A DNA stretch of 33,849 nucleotides from CAIYYO01 sp049299895 (GCA_049299895.1 JBAQYF010000016.1:1-33849), one strand, 5' to 3'; counted from the first letter of the stretch, positions 8,034 through 16,520 are shown. Translations and numbers: made by a program. Notes: generated by a model not told the origin, from the letters alone.

Positions 8034-9251
8034 ATGAACCCTCGAGACCTGGATAAGAAGGCGCTTATCGATGCGTCCACGAAGAGGATATTCTCTTTCG
8101 GGCCAAGGGACCTTGCTTCTGCGCTGGCTTATGAGAACATGCGCTACGGCCTGGGCAAGATAATGTACGCCCTGGACGATTATGACGTTTCATGCGTTTT
8201 TGGTCCCGACGCGACAGTCACCCGGAACGTGGAGCGCTGGGAGAGCGGCTTTGGATATGGCGCAGTCATCCGCTGGCCCAAGAAAGGCATCTATTTTCCC
8301 GAGATTAAACCGAATGCCTGCGGCATGCTTCTTGCAAGAATAGACGAGCTTCCCCCGAGAGAGGACATTATACGCAGGATGTCTGAAGTCATGGAATCTG
8401 AATTGGTCCTGGACGGTGTGCGTCTAAGGCCGGACTTCGGCCACGGGAATCATTTTTTCGAGTTCTACAGCGTCCTGGAAAGCTCTCCCGACGTGGAGAA
8501 CGTTGTCCCGAAGGACAGTTTTTACGTGCTCCTGCACGGCTCTGCCCCGGAGAAAAAGAACGAGTTCTACGGTTCAACCGATTCCGAGGAGCGCGTTACG
8601 ACCCCGATGGGTGAGGTCTCATACCTTGAGGGAACCGCTGGAACGGATTATTATCGCAGGTGGCAGGATCTTGAGGATTTTTCCAAGAGGCGCAGGGAAT
8701 CTATTCTAAAAGAGGTTATAGGCGATTATATGGTCGTATCGAATACCACCCACCAGGGCCTGACGAACGAGAGCGAGATGCGCCTGGGCTGCTATAACTC
8801 CGTAGAAAAGAATCTCTTCCCCGTGGCTATGCGCTGGGACATACCCGTCTACGTTTTCAGGGGCAAGCCTAACATGTCAGAGGAAGTGATCGGCAGAGTC
8901 GGTTTCCGCGCCCGGGCCGAGGAAACTGGCATGCTGGAAAGGCTTGAGCAGACGAATATTCTGCCGCACGGTGGAGGATACAAGGTGGACCTCGAATATA
9001 CGCGGATAAACGTGGTCAACGGAGGGAAGAGGAATCACTTCGTCCTAAGCGGCGCAAAACCCGCATCAAGCGTCAGCGAGATGATAGACAACTCGAAGAA
9101 GAGCGTTTCCTCGTTCGGGGAGATGGTGATAATGAATCCAAGAGAGCTCCCGTATGATTACAGGGGCCTTTCAGTGATCGAAAAGACCATGGAATACGAG
9201 CTTGGAACCCCGGTCGCAAAACTGCAGCCTCGCATGACCCTGAAAGTCTAA
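8034..9251 (+). CDS. Divergent RtcB-like protein with altered active site
   Basis: This 405-residue protein is not an obvious member of a named family, but it follows the order of RtcB (3'-phosphate RNA ligase) motifs. A region at 58-101 parallels the RtcB PDIH...GYDINCGVRLL segment and retains C96 in NACGMLLARI. GHGNHFFEF (136-144) matches the G-GNHFLE manganese-ligand box. VLLHGSAP (165-172) matches the IHSGSRG box. H240 lies in SNTTHQG, and PHGGG (311-315) parallels the guanylylated-His HGAGR box. The Asp three residues before C96 is replaced by Pro, and the RKGA/GSMG region is shortened, so metal binding or ligase activity may differ. It is tail-to-tail with RACo, the two stops overlapping. 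It may be an RNA ligase paralogue or a repurposed fold. The assignment rests on motif order alone. Confidence 0.6.
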   Translation: MNPRDLDKKALIDASTKRIFSFGPRDLASALAYENMRYGLGKIMYALDDYDVSCVFGPDATVTRNVERWESGFGYGAVIRWPKKGIYFPEIKPNACGMLLARIDELPPREDIIRRMSEVMESELVLDGVRLRPDFGHGNHFFEFYSVLESSPDVENVVPKDSFYVLLHGSAPEKKNEFYGSTDSEERVTTPMGEVSYLEGTAGTDYYRRWQDLEDFSKRRRESILKEVIGDYMVVSNTTHQGLTNESEMRLGCYNSVEKNLFPVAMRWDIPVYVFRGKPNMSEEVIGRVGFRARAEETGMLERLEQTNILPHGGGYKVDLEYTRINVVNGGKRNHFVLSGAKPASSVSEMIDNSKKSVSSFGEMVIMNPRELPYDYRGLSVIEKTMEYELGTPVAKLQPRMTLKV

Positions 9252-10807
9252 CGGATCCTTTTGTCTACCGAGGGGAACCTTGTCACGTCCTTGTGCGGGA
9301 AATAGAGTGCGTCCATGTACTCCGCGGAAAACGTTTTATTGCCGGACAAATCGACGTACGTTGCTTTGGCGGCTATCTTTTCAGCGTCTTTTCTCTTTTC
9401 TTCGCTTGTCATGGCCATTAATGCCCCTTTAAGCGATCCGTTGCCTATGAACTGGTATTTTTCCTTCGGCAGGTCGGGAAGCAGGCCTATCGTTACTGCG
9501 TTTTCGTAATCGATGTGGTATCCGAAGTCTCCGGCGACATATATCTTGTCCAGTTCATGGAAGGGTATGCCGATCTTTGTCATGGTAACAGCGCCTGCGT
9601 ATAGCGCCGCCTTGGACAGGATTATGTTCTCTATGTCGCTTTCTGTTATCCTGATGTCTTTCCCGGACCCGGAATCCTCTTTTGGCACGACGACGTATTC
9701 CTTTGATTCGCCCTTGATTCTTCCCTCATGGTCTATTATTCCTTCGGAGAATAATGCCGCGACGAGGTCTATCAGTCCCGAGCCGCATATGCCGATGGGT
9801 TTTTCATTGCCGACAGTCGAGTAACGGGCTACTCCGTCATCTATCTCCACCCGTTCTATTGCGCCGATCCCTGCTCTTATGCCGCAGGCTATGCTTCCCC
9901 CCTCAAAGGCGGGTCCGGCGGAGGTGGAACACGCGGCCAGCCAGTCTTTGTTTCCGATAGCTATCTCCCCGTTCGTGCCGATGTCTATGAGCATCGATAT
10001 CCCAGTTCCCTTGTTGATGCCGCATGTGAGTATGTCTCCTACGATGTCTCCCCCGACGTATCCCGATATCCCGGGCATGGTCTGGATCCGTCCGTCTATC
10101 GTCAGCCCGAGGGCTCTTGCATCCGCCTTGTAGGACGCGCGGAATTCGTCAAGGTCGAGGTTCTTCCTTATGGCCTGCGGGTCTTTGTCCAGGAAGAGAT
10201 AAGTCATGGTCGTGTTCCCCGCGGCAAATAACCCTCTGATCGCAAAAGAATCCCGGTACCTGGAAAGGTCTGCTATCAGGTCGTTTATGGTCTCAACTAT
10301 TCCTGACTTCAATTTGGCAGTCCCGTTCTTCTTGGCGTATTCTATCCTGCTTACTACGTCCTCTCCGTATACTACCTGCCTGTTTATGGCGGAAGCTAGA
10401 CCGACCGGCTTATTCGAGAGGGTGTCCACAAGATACGCGGCGACGCTCGTCGTCCCGATATCGACGGCTATGCATGCGTCCTTTCCGAGAAGGGGTTTGT
10501 TCTTCACTTCTTCTACGCGGTCCACGCTCTGGCGTTCCGGCAATATCCACGCTTCCGGTACAAGGATCTTTAAGTCGCTCAGAGGATAAGTCCTGCAGGC
10601 AACGTATACGCCGTTTTCATCGACCGCTTCCTTTGTGCGCACAATCCCTTTCGTGACCGTGACCTTGCATTTCCCGCAGCGGCCCAGGCCCCTGCATGAT
10701 GCATTTATGTATACTCCGCAGGACATGGCGGCATCGAGGATGGTGTCTGATCCGCTGGCAACGGTCTTTTTTCCAACGGGCGAAAATTCGATGACGTATT
10801 TGTCCAT
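9248..10807 (-). CDS. RACo-like reductive activator of corrinoid protein (2Fe-2S plus ASKHA ATPase)
   Basis: The product has 519 residues from ATG 10805-10807, eight bases after GGAGG; a longer open frame upstream lies inside acsC and is rejected. The N-terminal plant-type ferredoxin domain has C38, C44, C47 and C71. A linker precedes the DUF4445/ASKHA ATPase domain, with DIGTTS (116-121), LIDIGTNGE and SAGPAFEGG as phosphate and adenosine loops. In acetogenic bacteria RACo uses ATP and low-potential electrons to return the oxidised Co(II) corrinoid iron-sulfur protein to Co(I). Here the start overlaps the acsC stop by one base (TAATG), so it is made with its substrate protein, which strongly supports the role. 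Other corrinoid activators such as RamA have C-terminal 4Fe-4S clusters, which this lacks. Confidence 0.92.
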   Translation of the reverse strand: MDKYVIEFSPVGKKTVASGSDTILDAAMSCGVYINASCRGLGRCGKCKVTVTKGIVRTKEAVDENGVYVACRTYPLSDLKILVPEAWILPERQSVDRVEEVKNKPLLGKDACIAVDIGTTSVAAYLVDTLSNKPVGLASAINRQVVYGEDVVSRIEYAKKNGTAKLKSGIVETINDLIADLSRYRDSFAIRGLFAAGNTTMTYLFLDKDPQAIRKNLDLDEFRASYKADARALGLTIDGRIQTMPGISGYVGGDIVGDILTCGINKGTGISMLIDIGTNGEIAIGNKDWLAACSTSAGPAFEGGSIACGIRAGIGAIERVEIDDGVARYSTVGNEKPIGICGSGLIDLVAALFSEGIIDHEGRIKGESKEYVVVPKEDSGSGKDIRITESDIENIILSKAALYAGAVTMTKIGIPFHELDKIYVAGDFGYHIDYENAVTIGLLPDLPKEKYQFIGNGSLKGALMAMTSEEKRKDAEKIAAKATYVDLSGNKTFSAEYMDALYFPHKDVTRFPSVDKRIR

Positions 10808-12180
10808 TATTGCGTCCTCCACGACTCTTTCAGGAATGCCGGCAGGGCGGAGGAATCCTGCGGGCCTGTGAGGACGGTCCATCCGGATGCCGTTTCCAGG
10901 TCTGCTTTCAATTGCGCCGCAGCCCCGGGGATTATGACCTTTTTATGGCTCACTTTTTCTTTCACATCGATCAGGGCATCCTTGATGCCGTGCGAGGTCA
11001 GTTTCTCGGCGGCGAGAGCAACCGTTACGGCAAGGCCTCCCGTGTCCACGACCAGAAGGTGGGCTGAGACGCCTGCCCCTTCCAGGTCTTTTGCGACCGA
11101 ATAATAAGTGAGCGCGAAGTTGGAGGTTACGATGAGCGGCGAATCTTTGTCCGGCGTTCCAACTGAGTAAAGCTTTGCCTCGACGCTCGGCTCGACTGCG
11201 GGGTCCGAGTATAGGCTCTGGCGCAGGGTCATCACCGGGAGAAGGGCCCAGGGCTCTATCGTCCGCATGATTATGAGGCTTGAATACCTGCATACGAGCA
11301 GGCCCGCGAGAAGTGATTCGTCGTACGCGCATTCTTCCGCGCTTTTATGGCTTTGCCCGTAAACGGATGACGTAGAACCCATCAAAGGATAACCGGATTC
11401 TCTTATTCCATCGGCGGCTGATTTGCGCAGCATCGTGAGTTTATCAACTGTAGATGGAAGGTCCTTTCCCCAGGATATGCCAGAATCGAGAACCAGGTCT
11501 GAAAAACCCTTTGACGCTATTTTTGCCGTTCTGCGCAGCGCCTCCGGATCCGTGGAATGCAGTGCCAGGGACGCGTTGTATTTTTTGGCGGTCTTTTTTG
11601 CCTCTTTCCAGTTGTCCGGGGTAGCAGAATAGAGGAGGGGCCTTCTGTCTTTGACAATTGATGCGGCGGCTGACATAAGCTCCGGGCTGTCCGCGGAAAG
11701 GATAAGGGGTCCATCGTATTTTCTTGCAATCCATTCAACCGTTTCCGCGTATCTTGCTTTGTCGCCTGACGTGCATTTTATGCACAGGCCGTCGAGACGC
11801 TGCTTTTTCCCAAGGCGTTCGGGCTGAAAATTTTTAACGAATTCGATCCTTTTCTCTATTTCCGAAGCGATCATGTTGTCCGGGATCTCTATGAATAGCG
11901 CCGTCGGATTGACGTATCTGTATTCGTGGCGGTACAAGACTTCTTCGCCGCCGATAGTTATGGCGTTGCCCGCACTGCCTATCGTAACCGCGCGAACCGC
12001 GGGAGCGATCAGTTCTTCTACGCTCTTTTTCTGTTTTTTTGTGAGGAGAGGGCAATCTGCGGGCGTTTTTTGTCCGGAGGATAATTTCATGGCGTATGCC
12101 ATGCACGTCTTTTCTTTGCATCTGCCGCAGTCTTTCTTCGGCAGATGCTTGTATATCTGCAGGGCGGTTGCTCGGGTCAT
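10807..12180 (-). CDS. acsC: Corrinoid iron-sulfur protein large subunit (AcsC/CdhE)
   Basis: This 457-residue large (gamma) subunit of the corrinoid iron-sulfur protein carries the methyl group from the C1-pterin methyltransferase to acetyl-CoA synthase. The N-terminal 4Fe-4S domain has C18, C21, C26 and C43 in the CxxCx4Cx16C pattern. A TIM barrel and a C-terminal cobalamin-binding domain follow, including EPWALLPVMTLRQSLYSDP and the SNFALTYYSVAKDLE region. The sequence resembles bacterial AcsC closely, without an archaeal N-terminal extension. The start is ATG 12178-12180, overlapping the acsD stop as ATGA; the 57 extra residues of the open frame upstream lie in acsD and have no support. 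RACo follows with a one-base overlap, giving a three-gene operon. Confidence 0.95.
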   Translation of the reverse strand: MTRATALQIYKHLPKKDCGRCKEKTCMAYAMKLSSGQKTPADCPLLTKKQKKSVEELIAPAVRAVTIGSAGNAITIGGEEVLYRHEYRYVNPTALFIEIPDNMIASEIEKRIEFVKNFQPERLGKKQRLDGLCIKCTSGDKARYAETVEWIARKYDGPLILSADSPELMSAAASIVKDRRPLLYSATPDNWKEAKKTAKKYNASLALHSTDPEALRRTAKIASKGFSDLVLDSGISWGKDLPSTVDKLTMLRKSAADGIRESGYPLMGSTSSVYGQSHKSAEECAYDESLLAGLLVCRYSSLIIMRTIEPWALLPVMTLRQSLYSDPAVEPSVEAKLYSVGTPDKDSPLIVTSNFALTYYSVAKDLEGAGVSAHLLVVDTGGLAVTVALAAEKLTSHGIKDALIDVKEKVSHKKVIIPGAAAQLKADLETASGWTVLTGPQDSSALPAFLKESWRTQ

Positions 12181-13133
12181 CTCTTTGTTTTTTTGTATAA
12201 CGAATCGATCAATGCATTCATGGAGGCGATCGCCCGGGGGTGCAGCATCATGAAGAGGTCCGCGCCGGAGAGGAGTGCGGCTTGCGCAGTCATTGTCTCC
12301 CATAAAGGGCCCCGCAATTCGCGCGGCCCCCAGGCGTCGTTCTTCATCCATGCTTCGCGTGCAGACCAGGCGTTCGAGGTTGCGGAGGCGATCGGCAGCC
12401 CAAGTGCTTCGTCCCCGGAAAGACCTGCAAGGCGGCTGCGTTCCATGGCGGAGACGGAATATTCTATGCCGTAGCCTACGCCTCCCGTGAAGAGGTCCAT
12501 CACCATCTGCTCTCTTTTCAGGCCCAGGCGCATAAGTGTTTTATTGAAGCGGCGCATCTCTTCGGGATTCATGGAGATAAGCGGGAGAACCGAATGGCCG
12601 TGCTTGACAGCGGCTTTGACCACGCGCCCGTAGTCCATGTTTGGATCAACCGACGAGAGCAGCACCTTTTCTCCGGAGCACACTTCCGCCGCCTTTTCCA
12701 GGAGTTCCGGGTCCTTTTTCGGGTTGCCGGAGCCCCCTATTATTATCGGGACCTTGACTGCCTGCAGTACGTCTTCGATGGTTCTGCATGCGTCTTTGAT
12801 GGGGGTGTCTTTTACCCTCGGGTCTGTACTGACCATGTGCAGCGTGATCATCTCCGCCCCGTATTTCTCTACCCGGTATTTGGCCCATTTGACCGGCTCT
12901 TCCATGACTCCCGGGAAATGTTCCCGCACGTGGCCCGGGAGCGGGATCGGCATGTCGAATACGTCGTGGGATATGACCTGTTTACGGGATGTGTATCCCT
13001 CCGAGTAATGGAACGCGGGCGCAGTCTCTCCTCCTATGGTATGGCTGCGGTCCCGTGTGCCTCCGTCGGATTTGGTTGCCCCGAGGACTACTTCGCTTAT
13101 CCTGCTGCAGTACTGCGTTATCTGTTTGCCCAT
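12177..13133 (-). CDS. acsD: Corrinoid iron-sulfur protein small subunit (AcsD/CdhD)
   Basis: This 318-residue small (delta) subunit of the corrinoid iron-sulfur protein is a TIM barrel that pairs with AcsC and helps seat the cobalamin. It shows the family's VVLGATKSDGGTRDRSHTIGG N-terminal stretch, the YGAEMITLHM strand, VPIIIGGSGNPKKDPE, and the GGVGYGIEYS loop. The chosen start is ATG 13131-13133. A TTG at 13170-13172 would add 13 residues, but it would lie upstream of the transcription start predicted from the TATA box at 13186-13193; an AAGGAA precedes the ATG. It is first in the acsD-acsC-RACo operon. The CODH and acetyl-CoA synthase subunits must be encoded elsewhere. Confidence 0.94.
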   Translation of the reverse strand: MGKQITQYCSRISEVVLGATKSDGGTRDRSHTIGGETAPAFHYSEGYTSRKQVISHDVFDMPIPLPGHVREHFPGVMEEPVKWAKYRVEKYGAEMITLHMVSTDPRVKDTPIKDACRTIEDVLQAVKVPIIIGGSGNPKKDPELLEKAAEVCSGEKVLLSSVDPNMDYGRVVKAAVKHGHSVLPLISMNPEEMRRFNKTLMRLGLKREQMVMDLFTGGVGYGIEYSVSAMERSRLAGLSGDEALGLPIASATSNAWSAREAWMKNDAWGPRELRGPLWETMTAQAALLSGADLFMMLHPRAIASMNALIDSLYKKTKR

Positions 13134-13185
13134 TTCCTTGGTATATATTGGGATTTGCCTGTTTTTATGCAATTAGTGATGCCCG

Positions 13186-13193
13186 GTTATAAC
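13186..13193 (-). promoter_or_regulatory. TATA box of the acsD-acsC-RACo operon
   Basis: GTTATAAC is centred about 56 bases before the acsD ATG. A start of transcription near 13163 would give a leader of about 30 bases, and it excludes the upstream TTG start. The element lies just beyond the terminator of the preceding gene. Confidence 0.5.
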
Positions 13194-13207
13194 TGTAGGG
13201 TGTTCTT

Positions 13208-13239
13208 AGAAATAAAGGCGGACTATTGATCGATCCGCC
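13208..13239 (-). terminator. Hairpin terminator after the methylene-H4MPT dehydrogenase gene
   Basis: GGCGGA (13217-13222) pairs with TCCGCC (13234-13239) across an 11-base loop. On the minus strand it is followed by TTTATTTCT. It lies 11 bases after the stop at 13250 and separates this gene from the acsD operon. Confidence 0.6.
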
Positions 13240-13249
13240 CACTCCAGCT

Positions 13250-14125
13250 TCACTCGGCTATCTTCTCTGCGACCAGGTATATCTTTTCCAGATCCAGGAC
13301 CTGCCCTTTTTCCTCGAAGAGCTTCTCGACTATCCTGTGGTGGACCTTGATCTTCAGGCTTCCTATGGACAGTGCTCCGATCCTTATCCTCCCGTCGGCT
13401 CCTTTTTTGCAGTCGTCTCTCGGGTCTACGTCTTCGATCCCGTGCGGGGCTACTGCGTTAACGTCTGCGAGGACCTTTATGCGCTTGTTCCTGGAGAGCG
13501 TCTTTTTCGGGAGCAGGGTTATCCCCTCGGGGCCCGTTGCGACTACGATGTCTGCTTCCGCCACCGATTTTTCAATCGTCTTTTGATCGCCTGCTTCGAA
13601 TGGTTTTACGGTCGCTCCGTGTTTCTCTTTGATTATGTCGCAGATATTTTTTGCTTTTGAGAGCTCCCTGGATGTGATCGTAACGTTGCAGCCCTGTTCC
13701 GAGAGGAGCGTTGCTATGCTCTGCCCTACTGGTCCGGTTCCCGCGAGTATTGTTGCGTTTTTGCCTTTCAAGTCGCCCGCGGCTTTTTTGATCTTGACCA
13801 CGCATGAGCTTGATGTTGTGTGCGCTCCGTGCGGGTCTGCGACGACCGATACCCGGAAGTCTTCCGGGAGTTCTTTGAATATCGAAAGGATCGCGTTCAT
13901 GAATTCTTCTCCTTTGTTCACGTCGGGTCCGCCGATGAATATCGCGGTGTTCTTCCTCCCGTTCGATCCCCTTGTGTATACGCAGCTGTATACGACGTCT
14001 CTTATGTCTTCGTCGCCTGTGTCGGAGTACGGGACTACTATGTCTGCGCCTCCGTCGTAGCCGAGTATGAGGTCGAAGAGTGAGGAGTATTTCTCCGGGC
14101 TGATATATATCAATATCTTTTTCAT
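13250..14125 (-). CDS. mtdB: NAD(P)-dependent methylene-tetrahydromethanopterin dehydrogenase (MtdB-like)
   Basis: This 291-residue enzyme interconverts methylene- and methenyl-tetrahydromethanopterin (or a related C1 carrier) using NAD(P). The N-terminal domain carries the family's GYDGGADIVVPY (22-33), TRG (51-53) and NTAIFIGGPDV (59-69) stretches. The Rossmann domain has GTGPVG (129-134) and a TSR sequence at the end of the second strand (151-153), as in the MtdA/MtdB family. The C-terminal half has VLADVNAVAPHGIEDVDP and IGALSIGSLKIKVH. This replaces the F420-dependent Mtd of methanogens. It follows the GT2 gene by 17 bases, is closed by a hairpin terminator, and lies next to the acs operon, consistent with a methyl-branch role. 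Carrier and cofactor preference cannot be read from sequence. Confidence 0.93.
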   Translation of the reverse strand: MKKILIYISPEKYSSLFDLILGYDGGADIVVPYSDTGDEDIRDVVYSCVYTRGSNGRKNTAIFIGGPDVNKGEEFMNAILSIFKELPEDFRVSVVADPHGAHTTSSSCVVKIKKAAGDLKGKNATILAGTGPVGQSIATLLSEQGCNVTITSRELSKAKNICDIIKEKHGATVKPFEAGDQKTIEKSVAEADIVVATGPEGITLLPKKTLSRNKRIKVLADVNAVAPHGIEDVDPRDDCKKGADGRIRIGALSIGSLKIKVHHRIVEKLFEEKGQVLDLEKIYLVAEKIAE

Positions 14126-14142
14126 TTGCCGCGTAGCCTTTT

Positions 14143-14847
14143 TCAGTGGTCTATTGTGTCGAAGTGCTTTGAGTTGACGCTTTTTCCTGAGAACAGGTTT
14201 ATGTATTCTTTCAGGTATCGAAAGAATACTCTTGTGTATCCTTCCTGTATGAATCTTCTTGCCGAGTTGTATACCACCATGTCTTTGTCTATCACTACCT
14301 TTCCGTATTTTCTCATGCGCAGCGACAGTTCCGTGTCTTCGAGCATCGAGAGTTTTTCATCGAAGCCCCCCGATTCAACGTAGGCAGTGCGCCTGTATGC
14401 GCAATTCGGCGTTCCAAGCTGGTAGAAGCCGAAGAGGCCGCTTACGCGGTACCACCAGTCGGAGTTTATCTTGAACATTACCTTATCAAGGGTCCTTGCG
14501 TCAAGTGGCCGCAGCACGCCGCCTGCGCCGGCGACTTTTGGGTCCTGGAAGTTTTTTGCTATCCTTTCCAGCCAGTTTTCGGCAACTATCGTGTCCGCGT
14601 CGGTGAATGCGACGACTTCCGCTCCGGTGTTCTTTACCCCGAGGTTGCGGGCGGGTCCCGGTGATCCTGTTTTGGCGGTTATGACCTTGTTTGCGTATTT
14701 TGCGGATATCTCCGCGGTCTTGTCCGTTGATTCGGCGTTCACGACTATTATCTCGTAGTCCGTGTATGTCTGTTTTTTCAGGGATTCCAGGCATCTTCCG
14801 ATCGACGCTTCTTCATTGTATGCGGGGATTATCACTGCTATTCTCAT
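14143..14847 (-). CDS. Family 2 glycosyltransferase
   Basis: This 234-residue GT-A fold glycosyltransferase starts with the typical IPAYNEE nucleotide-sugar strand. The metal-binding DxD motif is D83-A-D85 in FTDADT. A GGFDEKLSMLEDTELSLR segment (160-177) carries the ED catalytic pair (E170, D171). No membrane helix is evident, although the Trp/Phe-rich stretch at 130-145 may touch the membrane. The likely role is transfer of a sugar to a lipid carrier or surface glycan; donor and acceptor are unknown. A TATA box at 14872-14879 lies 25-30 bases before the ATG, so the mRNA is probably leaderless. It is first in a unit with the MtdB-like gene, which has no obvious biochemical link to it. Confidence 0.9.
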   Translation of the reverse strand: MRIAVIIPAYNEEASIGRCLESLKKQTYTDYEIIVVNAESTDKTAEISAKYANKVITAKTGSPGPARNLGVKNTGAEVVAFTDADTIVAENWLERIAKNFQDPKVAGAGGVLRPLDARTLDKVMFKINSDWWYRVSGLFGFYQLGTPNCAYRRTAYVESGGFDEKLSMLEDTELSLRMRKYGKVVIDKDMVVYNSARRFIQEGYTRVFFRYLKEYINLFSGKSVNSKHFDTIDH

Positions 14848-14871
14848 TTTATTTATGTATTTTTCTGTTCA

Positions 14872-14879
14872 CATATAAG
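14872..14879 (-). promoter_or_regulatory. TATA box of the GT2/mtdB unit
   Basis: On the minus strand the sequence reads CTTATATGT, centred 28 bases before the ATG at 14845-14847. That spacing predicts transcription starting at or within a few bases of the start codon. Confidence 0.55.
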
Positions 14880-14893
14880 AATGGATGATAAGC

Positions 14894-16438
14894 TTAGCAT
14901 CCTACTATCCTGGCAGAGTATGTGTCGCCTGCCGCGAGCTTGAAGTCTTTTCCTGTCTGGTATTTTTCGCCGGGCGCAAGATCGAAGCAGTCCAGGGGGT
15001 ATTCTACCTCGTTTATGAGGAGTTCTATTGTTCCGCAGTGTATGTTGACCTCTCCTGCGTTCTTGAATGTCAGCCTGTACTCCTGGGACGTTTCACTCAG
15101 CCTGCCAGTCTCAAGCTTTGCCTTTTCGCAGTAAGTGTTGAGGACTCCGTATTTGTAATAATTATCCGATTCCGTCTGTCGGAATACCTCGCTTATGCCT
15201 GACGTTTGCAGGCTTTTTATTCCGTATTCTTCCCTTGCGAGGGCATTTACCATATCGGAGTAGCTTTTGTAGTGGCCCTCCCTGTACATGAACATGTATC
15301 GCATGCGTTCGCAGGGTCTTTCCACATCCCTTTCACGGGACTTGCCGTAGCCGTCCATCACTGCGTACATCATGTTATGGCAGGCTTCGTGTATGATGTT
15401 TCCTGCAAGGATTTTGTCGTTCTTCTCTACTTTCTCCCCGTCCTCGTTGTAGCCTAAAGACCTCTCTGAGACCATTATCCTGCTCCCGTGGGATACTGGC
15501 TTTGCGCCCCCTACGTAGTCTATGCCCGTACTGTATTTGCATAGCATCTCATAGTCTCCCGGGGATTCGTCTTTTATAATGTCCAGGAGAGCCAGGATGT
15601 CCGGAGCCTTAATGGTTATCGGCGCGCTTATGCAATGGGAATTCAGGTAGAAGTGCAGTGCTATACCTCCCAGGGCAAAAAAGATGATTGTATACTTTAT
15701 GACTTTTAGGACGCTTATGTCTTCGTGATAGTGTTCGTATCCTCCTATTGTTGTATTTGTTGTATCCTCTTTTTCGCCCTTCTTTGGTTTGGTTTCTTCC
15801 TTTTTCTCCGGCTCGGCCTGTTTTATCAACACCGGTTTGGCTGTTACCTGGGACGTTACGGGCTCTGGCTTTTCTGCTTCGGCCTTTTCCTCCATTCCCT
15901 TTCCCACGTCCATGCGGGAGCGCAGGAGGCTTGCCTTGGCGTTGACTGCTTTCAATTGTCTTTCTATCTCCCCGGATTTCTGGTCGTAGCCTGCCTTGTC
16001 GAGTTTTCCTGACGCGTAGTCGGAGGTGATGCCGTAGAGCACCTGCACGAGGCTTTCTTTTTTCTCCTCCTGGTGCTTCATCATGAAGTATTCTACTCCT
16101 TCCTCCTTTCTCATGTTCCCAAGGTGTTCTCTGAGTAAGGCTAATTTGACGTCTATGTCCTTTATCTTGGTTTGTATGTCTGCTGTCTCTTTGTTGTATA
16201 GAAAAAGGTCCGTTTTTCCCGTGTTGAGATTTGTGATGTGCTCGTATAAGGAGTCTATCAGCCCCAGTCTTTTCCTTTCAAGGAAGCGCACCATCCAGTA
16301 TTCTACTTCCTCCTTCTTTTTCGGATTGGCTTTTTCCTCGTCCAATAACCCTTTTTCCTTGTTGTCCAGGTATTTTGTTATCCAATACTCTAAGTCCTCT
16401 CTTTTCTTGGAGCCCGGATTCGCAGGGGGTTCAGTCAT
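14894..16438 (-). CDS. Membrane-anchored HExxH (zinc peptidase-like) protein with coiled-coil repeats
   Basis: This 514-residue protein belongs to no family I recognise. Residues 12-175 contain three repeats that start with a (L/V)EY(W/F)(I/M) box (16, 45, 115). The second and third extend into long charged helices and are probably coiled coil. A Pro/Lys/Glu-rich linker (176-225) leads to one membrane helix (about 243-265). The C-terminal 250 residues carry H350-EAC-H354 with following aromatic residues, the zinc-binding signature of gluzincin-like peptidases; E373 or E377 in VERPCERM could be the third ligand. A Cys-containing beta domain closes the protein. With no signal peptide, the helix would place the peptidase domain outside and the coiled coils inside. 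A TATA box at 16463-16470 predicts a leaderless mRNA. Confidence 0.85.
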   Translation of the reverse strand: MTEPPANPGSKKREDLEYWITKYLDNKEKGLLDEEKANPKKKEEVEYWMVRFLERKRLGLIDSLYEHITNLNTGKTDLFLYNKETADIQTKIKDIDVKLALLREHLGNMRKEEGVEYFMMKHQEEKKESLVQVLYGITSDYASGKLDKAGYDQKSGEIERQLKAVNAKASLLRSRMDVGKGMEEKAEAEKPEPVTSQVTAKPVLIKQAEPEKKEETKPKKGEKEDTTNTTIGGYEHYHEDISVLKVIKYTIIFFALGGIALHFYLNSHCISAPITIKAPDILALLDIIKDESPGDYEMLCKYSTGIDYVGGAKPVSHGSRIMVSERSLGYNEDGEKVEKNDKILAGNIIHEACHNMMYAVMDGYGKSRERDVERPCERMRYMFMYREGHYKSYSDMVNALAREEYGIKSLQTSGISEVFRQTESDNYYKYGVLNTYCEKAKLETGRLSETSQEYRLTFKNAGEVNIHCGTIELLINEVEYPLDCFDLAPGEKYQTGKDFKLAAGDTYSARIVGC

Positions 16439-16462
16439 CGTTGAATATATTTATGTGATTCC

Positions 16463-16470
16463 GATATATT
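16463..16470 (-). promoter_or_regulatory. TATA box of the HExxH protein gene
   Basis: On the minus strand AATATATC is centred about 28 bases before the ATG at 16436-16438. The divergent UPF0104 gene starts at 16521, so both promoters share this short AT-rich spacer; the plus-strand element is ambiguous (several TATA-like runs at 16492-16515). Confidence 0.5.
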
Positions 16471-16520
16471 AGCTTTAAGCATAAAAAGGGGTATAACTAT
16501 ATCCTATATCTATAAAGAAA

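Noticed and set aside
10808..10882. N-terminal 25-residue extension of the RACo-like protein
   Set aside because: It overlaps acsC, and the ATG at 10807 has a GGAGG site and begins directly before the ferredoxin domain.
12181..12351. N-terminal 57-residue extension of AcsC
   Set aside because: It lies within acsD out of frame; AcsC proteins start at the TALQIYKHLPKKDCG segment.
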